Assembly (NCBI RefSeq): GCF_017311415.1
Contig: NZ_JAEKIS010000003.1
Coordinates: forward strand, 288,901-352,900
Direction of reading: 5' to 3'
DNA length: 64,000 nucleotides
Source: Salipiger abyssi
GTDB lineage: Bacteria; Pseudomonadota; Alphaproteobacteria; Rhodobacterales; Rhodobacteraceae
A model generated the notes under the pieces. The model worked only from the letters and a program-made list of their open reading frames with translations, was not told the origin of the DNA and searched no databases. Positions 58,491 through 64,000 of this stretch are shown in pieces. How positions within the stretch are numbered: position 1 is the stretch's first letter; every line of letters starts with the position of its first letter. The position numbers and the translations under genes were made by a program.

Positions 58491-59417
58491 TCAGCCTGCC
58501 TTGGGGTGCGTGGCCTCGTAGACCTTCATCAGATGCACCGTGTCGACCGAGGTATAGGCCTGGGTCGTCGACAGCGAGGCATGGCCCAGAAGCTCCTGAA
58601 TCGCCCGCAGATCGCCGCCCGCCGCCAGCAGATGGGTGGCAAAGCTGTGGCGCATCGCATGCGGCGTGGCGGTGGCGGGCAGGCCGAGCTGCATTCGCGC
58701 CTTCTCGGTTACTTTCTGGATGAGGCGCGGGTTCAGCGCGCCGCCGCGCTTGCCGCGAAAGAGCGGCGCGTCGGGCGCCATCTCGTAGGGGCAGAGCTGG
58801 AGATAGGTCGCGACGGCCGCGCGCGCCACCGGCAGTACCGGCACGATGCGCTCCTTGCCGCCCTTGCCGACGATGCGCAGCGTCTCGCCCATGGGCCAGT
58901 CGCGCCCCATGAGCCCCAGCGCCTCGGAGATCCGCAGCCCGCAGCCATAGAGCAGCGTCACCACCGCCGCGTCCCGGGCGCCGATCCAGCCGTCGGTGGC
59001 CTGCATGCTCACGCTGTCGATCATCGCACGGGCGGCATCCTCGGCCAGAGGGCGGGGCAGTTTCTTCTGGAACTTGGGCGCGCGGGCGGAAAGCACGGCG
59101 GTGGGCTCGAACCCCTCGCGCTCGGCCAGCCAGCGGTAGAAACTCTTCACCGCCGAGAGCTTGCGTGCCATCGAGCGCGGCGCGGCGCCGCCACCGCGCA
59201 GATGCGCCATGAAGGCGCGCATATCCGAGGTGGTCACCCGCGCCAGCGGCGCCAGCCCCTGCGGCTCGGCGTGATGCGCGGTGAGAAAGGCGATGAACTC
59301 CGCCACATCGGCGCGATAGGCGGTGACGGTGTTCTCGGCAGCGCCCTTCAGCGCCCGCGCGGCAGCGATCCAGCCCTCCAGCGCATCGCGCGCGGCGGGC
59401 GAGATCTCAAGGCTCAC
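58491..59417 (-). CDS. xerC: Tyrosine recombinase XerC
   Basis: XerC with XerD resolves chromosome dimers at dif. The 308-residue protein has the SAM-like N-terminal DNA-binding domain and the catalytic residues Arg in YGCGLRISEALGL, the HxxR block HAMRHSFATHLLAAGG, His in LGHASLSTTQ and the nucleophile Tyr in AYTSVD. It overlaps DUF484 upstream by four bases (ATGA). That DUF484-xerC pairing is common in proteobacteria. Confidence 0.95.
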   Translation of the reverse strand: MSLEISPAARDALEGWIAAARALKGAAENTVTAYRADVAEFIAFLTAHHAEPQGLAPLARVTTSDMRAFMAHLRGGGAAPRSMARKLSAVKSFYRWLAEREGFEPTAVLSARAPKFQKKLPRPLAEDAARAMIDSVSMQATDGWIGARDAAVVTLLYGCGLRISEALGLMGRDWPMGETLRIVGKGGKERIVPVLPVARAAVATYLQLCPYEMAPDAPLFRGKRGGALNPRLIQKVTEKARMQLGLPATATPHAMRHSFATHLLAAGGDLRAIQELLGHASLSTTQAYTSVDTVHLMKVYEATHPKAG

Positions 59418-60124
59418 GACAGCCAGCGCCGCATGGCGCGCTCGAACACCCCGGCGAAGAAGGCCAGAAGGTCGGTGCCCTGCTGCGGCGTGAACATATG
59501 CGGATCCTCCGAGCCCATGACCAGCAGGCCGGGCAGGCGACCGGCGCCGAAATCGAGCTTCAGGCAGGCCTCCGAGCGCATCCAGCCGGCCTTGTCGCCA
59601 TAGATCCGCGCGTCGCCCTCATGCAGCTGGCGCAGCGTGACCTGGCGCTGCGGCGCGCCGCTGCCGCCCGAGAGATATTCCTCGATAAAGCCGGGCTCGG
59701 CCACCGAGAGCACATCGCCCAGCCTCCGGATCGCCGGGTCGCTGTCGTTCTGCGCCGATTCCAGCACCAGTCGCACCATGTCGACGCGCAGGATATCGGC
59801 CACTTCGCCGCCGAGATCGTGCAGGAAGGGCTCGAAGGCAATTGGATCGAGCATGCGCAGGATGGCGCGGTGGATCTGGTTGGTGCCGGCGAGGTTCTCG
59901 TAGGCGGCGGCGATGACGCTGCGGTGGGTGTCCTCCAGCCGGTCGAGCCGCGATTCCAGCCGCTCCATCGCGATGCCGCGCAGATCGACGATATTGCCGC
60001 CCATCGACCGCTCGTTCGCGGCAATGAGCGCCTGCATCAGGTCGCGGTCGTCAAGGATCATGTCGGGGCGCGAGATGATTTCCTCGCGCAGGGTATCGGT
60101 GATCGTCTCAGGTGTGCTGCTCAT
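59414..60124 (-). CDS. DUF484-family GAF-like protein
   Basis: The 236-residue protein has an N-terminal coiled segment (LRGIAMERLESRLDRLEDTH) and a GAF-like domain (VADILRVDMVRLVLES, CLKLDFGAGRLPGLLVMGSED). DUF484 proteins are found next to xerC or dapF; their role is unknown. The ATG at 60124 is preferred; the frame is open 76 codons further. It overlaps xerC. Confidence 0.9.
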   Translation of the reverse strand: MSSTPETITDTLREEIISRPDMILDDRDLMQALIAANERSMGGNIVDLRGIAMERLESRLDRLEDTHRSVIAAAYENLAGTNQIHRAILRMLDPIAFEPFLHDLGGEVADILRVDMVRLVLESAQNDSDPAIRRLGDVLSVAEPGFIEEYLSGGSGAPQRQVTLRQLHEGDARIYGDKAGWMRSEACLKLDFGAGRLPGLLVMGSEDPHMFTPQQGTDLLAFFAGVFERAMRRWLS

Positions 60125-60338
60125 GCCTGTCTCGTCTGTTCTTTTGCGCGATCCTAGCAGGTCGCGGGCGCGAATGCGCCGGTTTTTTCGGTTTGCCGGC
60201 CTGTTTCGCCGGGCTGTTGCGCTTGTGTCAAGCGAGCCGCCGGCGCGCGGCGGAAAGGCGCGGATTTCCCGCATCTTTGGAAAGGTTTGGCGGAACCGGC
60301 GTTCCGTGCCAGAGTGTTTGCGGGAACGGAGGAGAGCC

Positions 60339-60659
60339 ATGCCAGAGATCACCAGCCCGAGCGCCTGTCAGACCGTCATCACCACATTCGAGACCACGCC
60401 CGGCACCTGCCAGGATCTGCTCGATGCTTTGCACGACGCCTATGAGGGCTTTATCTCGAAACAGCCCGGCTTCATCGCGGCGGGGCTGCATGTGAACGAT
60501 GCGCAGACGCGCATCGCCAATTATTCGCAATGGACCCGGCGCGAGGATTTCCAGGCGATGTTGCGCAGCGACGAGATGCGCAAACGCAACCGCGAGATCA
60601 ACGGGCTGTGCCGCAGCTTTGAGCCGGTGATGTACGATGTTGAGGCGGTATTCGGGTAG
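60339..60659 (+). CDS. Antibiotic biosynthesis monooxygenase-fold protein
   Basis: The 106-residue protein has the ABM ferredoxin-like fold: AYEGFISKQPGFIAAGLHVN, IANYSQWTRREDFQAML. Members are small dimeric oxidases or quinone-linked enzymes, and this one could not be assigned a substrate. GGAGGAG precedes the ATG at 60339. It is divergent from DUF484 (214-bp gap) and convergent with the CtrA-like gene across a palindrome at 60673. Confidence 0.85.
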   Translation: MPEITSPSACQTVITTFETTPGTCQDLLDALHDAYEGFISKQPGFIAAGLHVNDAQTRIANYSQWTRREDFQAMLRSDEMRKRNREINGLCRSFEPVMYDVEAVFG

Positions 60660-60672
60660 AGCCGCACCGCAT

Positions 60673-60698
60673 GTCGGGTGGGCAATCCTGCCCACCAC
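60673..60698 (-). repeat. GTAGGGTGGG-family palindrome, variant copy
   Basis: GGGTGGGCAATCCTGCCCAC at the core. It lies between two convergent genes and reads in the minus sense with one change in the GTAGGG part. Confidence 0.8.
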
Positions 60699-60711
60699 TC
60701 CTGTCTGAGCC

Positions 60712-61407
60712 TTACGCGGCCAGCGCCCGAAGCGCCTTGCGCCGCTCGGTGACTTCGAGCCGGTAGCCAGAGCCGCGCACCGTGTCGATCCGCAGCGCCT
60801 CGGCGACGCCGTTCAGGTGGGTGCGCAGGTTGCACATATAGACGTCGAAGACCCGGGGCGCCGGCTCGTTCTCGAACCCGTAGACATGGTTGAGCAGCGC
60901 CTCGCGCGAGGCCAGCCGGCCGGAACGCAGCGCGAGGAATTCGAGGATCTCGTAAAGCTTTGGCGAGAGCGACAGCGTCACCGTGCCCATATGCACGCGC
61001 CGCGCTTCCAGATCGAGGCTGAGCGGGCCGCATTCCAGCAGCGGCTGCGCGATGCCATGTGCGCGGCGTGCCACCGAGGCGAGCCGGGCTACCATCTCGG
61101 GTAGTGGCGTGGCCTCGTCGATCACCATATCGGCGCCGGAGGTCAGCCAGGCGGCGATTTGTTCGGGGCGGGGTTTGCGCGCGACAATGCAGATGGGGGT
61201 GGCGGGCTGAAGCTCGCGCAGGCGGCTCAACGCGCTGTGCCGTTGCAGCAGGCCGGCGTCGATCACCGTCAGATCCTGTGCGCCGGTGCTATGATAATCC
61301 TCGATCTCCTCGCCGCTTTCGCAGCGGGTTCTCAGGGTGCCGCTGTCGGCCACGGCCTTCGACAGGCTCACCAGTTTCCAGCTCGTTTCCGCAATCAGAT
61401 AGCGCAT
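60712..61407 (-). CDS. CtrA-like transcription regulator with a degenerate receiver
   Basis: The 231-residue protein has an N-terminal receiver-like domain and an OmpR-type winged helix (SLSPKLYEILEFLALRSGRL, FDVYMCNLRTHLNG, GSGYRLEV). The winged helix resembles that of CtrA. In the receiver, the acidic pocket that normally reads E-D-D is E-T-S (LIAETSWK), while a D is kept in LTVIDAG. It may be an atypical regulator that works without normal phosphorylation. GGAG precedes the ATG. Confidence 0.85.
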   Translation of the reverse strand: MRYLIAETSWKLVSLSKAVADSGTLRTRCESGEEIEDYHSTGAQDLTVIDAGLLQRHSALSRLRELQPATPICIVARKPRPEQIAAWLTSGADMVIDEATPLPEMVARLASVARRAHGIAQPLLECGPLSLDLEARRVHMGTVTLSLSPKLYEILEFLALRSGRLASREALLNHVYGFENEPAPRVFDVYMCNLRTHLNGVAEALRIDTVRGSGYRLEVTERRKALRALAA

Positions 61408-61613
61408 GGGCTCGCTCCTCGCTTTTGTTGTTCCGGTATGGTTCGGGACGGGGCGCGGCCGGGAGGGCCGCCTTGCCATGGCATCCGCAGGGGCTGTTGC
61501 GTCGGGAGGTTTGTCCGATCGCGTCCTGGGCGGATGCGGCGCGTTCTGCGGCCTGAAGACGAAATTAATCTCGGATTGTGCCCGAATTGTGATGGGAAAC
61601 GGGCCCGCGCCGG

Positions 61614-61627
61614 GTGATTTGAATCAA
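61614..61627. promoter_or_regulatory. FNR/CRP-type box upstream of the universal stress gene
   Basis: GTGAT-TTGA-ATCAA differs at one base from TTGAT-N4-ATCAA. It is centred about 63 bp before the universal stress protein start, a usual position for FNR activation. Confidence 0.65.
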
Positions 61628-61683
61628 AGCGAGACCCGTTCGGATAGGACAGATTGCCGAAAGGAGAGGAAAGGAGGCCGCCT

Positions 61684-62091
61684 ATGTACAAGAAAATACT
61701 GGTGCCCATCGCATTCGACAGCGACGCCAAGGCGGAGGCGGCCGTGGCCGTTGCCCGCGAACTGGCGGATGACGACGCGACCATCACCCTGCTGCATGTG
61801 ATGGAGCATATCCCCGGTTACGCGATCAGCTACATGCCGCCGGATTATCTGGCGCAGTCGCGCGCTGCCGTGCAATCGGAGCTTGAGGCCATGGCCTCCA
61901 AACTGGGCCATGCCACGGGCATCGTGGTCGAAGGCCATTCCGGCCGGACGATTCTCGATTACGCCGAGGATAACGGCACCGACCTGATCGTCATCGCCTC
62001 GCATCGCCCGGGGATGGGCGACCTGCTCATGGGCTCGACCGCCACGCAGGTGGTGCGCCACGCCAAATGCGCGGTGCATGTGCTGAGATGA
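61684..62091 (+). CDS. Universal stress protein (UspA family)
   Basis: The 135-residue protein has MYKKILVPIAFDSDAKAEAA, a long helix and the ATP-site block VIASHRPGMGDLLMGSTATQ (G-2x-G-9x-G-S/T). It likely binds ATP and helps survival under low oxygen or other stress. GGAG precedes the ATG at 61684. The FNR-type box upstream fits anaerobic induction. Confidence 0.95.
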   Translation: MYKKILVPIAFDSDAKAEAAVAVARELADDDATITLLHVMEHIPGYAISYMPPDYLAQSRAAVQSELEAMASKLGHATGIVVEGHSGRTILDYAEDNGTDLIVIASHRPGMGDLLMGSTATQVVRHAKCAVHVLR

Positions 62092-62111
62092 AAAGACCGC
62101 CGGGCGGCGCG

Positions 62112-62690
62112 TCAGCGCGTCGCCTGCCGTTGCATTCGCTTGCGGGCAAAGACCTCCTGCCGCGGCAGCCAGGGGTATTTCTTATCCTCCAGCACCGGCC
62201 CCCAGTAGAGCTTGCCGCCATTGCGCCAGGGGTCGAGCACGATCCCCTCATACATGCCGTCGTCCGGAGCGCTGACGATGACGGTGCTGTGTTCGATGCG
62301 CAGCGCGCTCTCGGAATTGGCGATGGCGCGGTGCAGCTTCAGTGTCGTAAAGCCCTCCTGCCGCAGCCGCGCCTCCAGATCGTCGGCCCATTGATAGCAG
62401 AGCCCGCGCGGCTTCAGCCCCTGGTTCACCTTGATATTGTGAATATAGGGCGCGTCCTCGATCTCGTAGGCCTGCGCCAGCCGCAGCGGGTATTCCAGCG
62501 ACACGCGCGCGGCGCGGCTGGCCTCTTCCGGGGCGATCTCCGGGCCGAGCGCGCGGATCTCCTGCGCCAGCGCGGCGATCTCGGCCTCGCTGGGCGGTTG
62601 CAGCTCATGCGCCGGGGTGCCGGCGCAGCCGCCGACGGCCAGCGTGGCGACAAGCAGGAGGAGGGCTGCGAAAAATCTCGGAAGGGTCAC
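62112..62690 (-). CDS. Lipoprotein of unknown function
   Basis: The 192-residue protein has a lipoprotein signal (MTLPRFFAALLLLVATLAV, lipobox VGGC, Cys22), an Ala/Glu-rich helix and then a globular part with GLCYQWADDLEARLRQEGF, HSTVIVSAPDDGMYEGIVLD, and WRNGGKLYWGPV. I do not recognise a named family. The start is GTG. It is divergent from the next lipoprotein gene by 170 bp. Confidence 0.75.
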   Translation of the reverse strand: MTLPRFFAALLLLVATLAVGGCAGTPAHELQPPSEAEIAALAQEIRALGPEIAPEEASRAARVSLEYPLRLAQAYEIEDAPYIHNIKVNQGLKPRGLCYQWADDLEARLRQEGFTTLKLHRAIANSESALRIEHSTVIVSAPDDGMYEGIVLDPWRNGGKLYWGPVLEDKKYPWLPRQEVFARKRMQRQATR

Positions 62691-62860
62691 GGGCGGTTAC
62701 GCTCTGTTTCGGTCGCTTGCCGGACTTTCGGCAAAGCGGCGGGGGATGGCAAGCCCGCGTTCGGCCCCGCTCGCGCCGCCGTGAGCGGCGGGGCGCGATT
62801 GCGCCGCCGCGCCGGCTGGGCTATCCCGGTGCGGACCTGTCACCACCCGAGAGAGGCCCC

Positions 62861-63505
62861 ATGCCCCGACTGATCCCTGCGCTCGGCCTTGTTCTGGGCC
62901 TCGCCGCCTGCGCCAACGGCCAGACCAATCTGCAAGAGCCCGTCGAACCGCTGGGGAATTTCAAGCTCGGCCATGCCGAGGTGGTGGCGCCGAATATCGT
63001 CAAGGGGCCGGTCTCGCGCGAGGCCAGCGCCGAGGAATGGATCGCCGAGGTCGACAAGGCGCTGGAAGAGCGCTTTCGCCGGCAGGAGGGGGACAAGTAT
63101 TATCATCTGGGCGTGAGCGTCGAAGGTTATGTGCTGGCGCAGCCGGGCATCCCGCTGGTCTTCAGCCCGAAATCGGCGCTGATCGTGCGGGTCACGGTCT
63201 GGGACGACGCGGCGGGCAAGAAACTCAACGAAGAGCCCGAACAGATCACCGCGCTGGAAAGTTTTTCCGCCGAGACCGTGGTGGGCTCGGGCGTGACCCA
63301 GTCCAAGGCGGAGCAGATGCGCAACCTCTCGGCCAATGTGGCGTTGCAGATCGAGAAATGGATGCGCCGCATGCAGAAGGAAGAAGGCTGGTTCGGCGGG
63401 CTCGACGCCAACCCGCCTGCCGTCGCGGAAGCCACCGGAGAGCCGTCCGCGGAAGATGCGGAAGCGGATTCGCCTGAGCCGCCGGAGACCGAAGAGGCGG
63501 CGTGA
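62861..63505 (+). CDS. Lipoprotein of unknown function
   Basis: The 214-residue protein has a lipobox signal (MPRLIPALGLVLGLAACANG, Cys17), a folded region with KYYHLGVSVEGYVLAQPGIP and ALIVRVTVWDDAAGKKLNEE, a VVGSGVTQSKAEQMRNLS segment and an acidic, Pro-rich tail (about 185-214). No named family was recognised. GAGAGG precedes the ATG at 62861. Confidence 0.75.
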   Translation: MPRLIPALGLVLGLAACANGQTNLQEPVEPLGNFKLGHAEVVAPNIVKGPVSREASAEEWIAEVDKALEERFRRQEGDKYYHLGVSVEGYVLAQPGIPLVFSPKSALIVRVTVWDDAAGKKLNEEPEQITALESFSAETVVGSGVTQSKAEQMRNLSANVALQIEKWMRRMQKEEGWFGGLDANPPAVAEATGEPSAEDAEADSPEPPETEEAA

Positions 63506-63649
63506 CCCGGGTGCCCTGTCCCGTGCCGGGGATTCGGGCGGCAATACGGCAATAAGCCCATATCATCAGGGTTTTGCCTTTCTTTGCCCGCCGCTGTTGT
63601 CCGGTGGGATCGCCGCGCCTGTTCTCGCGCCGTCAGGCGCATCAATCGC

Positions 63650-63678
63650 TTGATTTTCCCGTTGCAAGACACTAAACG
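63650..63678 (+). promoter_or_regulatory. Possible promoter of tuf
   Basis: TTGATT (63650-63655) and TAAACG (63673-63678) are 17 bp apart, 60 bp before the tuf start codon. Confidence 0.4.
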
Positions 63679-63737
63679 GCCCGCGATGCGAAACCGGGTC
63701 AGTTGGGGCCCCTGAAAAGGCGAGGCGTCTTTACAAG

Positions 63738-64000
63738 ATGGCAAAGGAAAAGTTTGAGCGCGGCAAACCGCACTGCAACATCGGCACGATCGGTCACGTT
63801 GACCACGGCAAGACGACGCTGACGGCGGCGATCACGAAGTATTTCGGTGACTTCCGCGCCTACGACCAGATCGACGGCGCGCCGGAAGAGAAAGCCCGCG
63901 GCATCACGATCTCGACCGCTCACGTCGAGTACGAGACCGAGAACCGTCACTACGCCCACGTCGACTGCCCCGGCCACGCCGACTATGTGAAGAACATGAT
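63738..64000 (+). CDS. tuf: Elongation factor Tu, 5' part (runs off the right edge)
   Basis: Only the first 87 codons are present. They have the GTPase signature [14 protein letters not shown], the switch I region [15 protein letters not shown], and [13 protein letters not shown] with the DxxG motif. EF-Tu delivers aminoacyl-tRNA to the ribosome. The start ATG is at 63738. Confidence 0.98.
   Translation, partial: MAKEKFERGKPHCNIGTIGHVDHGKTTLTAAITKYFGDFRAYDQIDGAPEEKARGITISTAHVEYETENRHYAHVDCPGHADYVKNM

Overview
The window is a stretch of high-GC alphaproteobacterial chromosome. It most resembles the Rhodobacterales (Rhodobacter/Roseobacter family). The evidence is the petABC order of the bc1 complex, an RpoH-II type heat-shock sigma factor, a CcrM-type GANTC methyltransferase, a HrcA/CIRCE-controlled groESL operon, and DUF1127, DUF484 and DUF2161 family genes. 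Genes are dense, on both strands, mostly housekeeping and with short gaps. I see no tRNA, rRNA, CRISPR array, insertion sequence, integrase-flanked island or prophage. The species cannot be named from this sequence alone.

Layout. 1-5.2 kb: the start of an exported protein, a NarL-type response regulator, hemF with a short-chain dehydrogenase, an RsmC-like methyltransferase, clpS and a HAD phosphatase. 5.4-9.2 kb: a SPOR-type D,D-carboxypeptidase and ruvCAB. 9.5-16.2 kb: a DUF1127 protein, a small membrane protein, prmA, an MFS carrier, a cupin divergent from a YeeE/YedE transporter across an FNR-type box, an unknown protein and a second D,D-carboxypeptidase. 16.2-30.2 kb: trpS, a rhomboid lacking its catalytic residues, a phospholipase D-like protein, murJ, glnD, an LpoA-like lipoprotein, rsmI-yraN-gshB-esterase, and yifB/comM. 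30.5-40 kb: a glutathione transferase with a cysteine-rich tail, rpoH-II with a ChaN-like gene, coaBC-dut-moeB, an M3 oligopeptidase, a TraB/GumN protein and a DUF2161 protein. 40-48.6 kb: an EamA exporter, groESL, rnhB, ccrM, a chemoreceptor and aroC. 48.7-52 kb: a TPP riboswitch followed by thiBPQ. 52.1-54.8 kb: petABC. 55-64 kb: an outer-membrane barrel protein, a PhnA-domain protein, psd-pssA, a glutathione transferase, DUF484-xerC, a monooxygenase-fold protein, a CtrA-like regulator with a degenerate receiver, a universal stress protein with an FNR-type box, two lipoproteins and the start of tuf.

The most unusual signal is repetitive DNA between genes. A family of short palindromes carrying the motif GTAGGGTGGG occurs at nine places. 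One copy lies in frame inside coaBC. Two of them cap a compound element of about 210 bp that is present twice in opposite orientation (18.0-18.2 kb and 30.3-30.5 kb). That element has 19-bp inverted arms that pair in both copies, and one base pair has changed on both sides (A-T in one copy, C-G in the other), which suggests the folded structure is maintained. Other palindromes are a perfect 32-bp one at 43383 and a perfect 24-bp one at 58440. A separate 39-bp repeat follows the stop codons of two unrelated genes.

Regulation visible in the sequence: CIRCE at groESL, a TPP riboswitch at thiBPQ, three clustered GANTC sites ahead of ccrM, two FNR-type boxes, a possible CtrA site ahead of yifB/comM, a possible RpoE-type promoter ahead of rpoH-II, and several intrinsic terminators.
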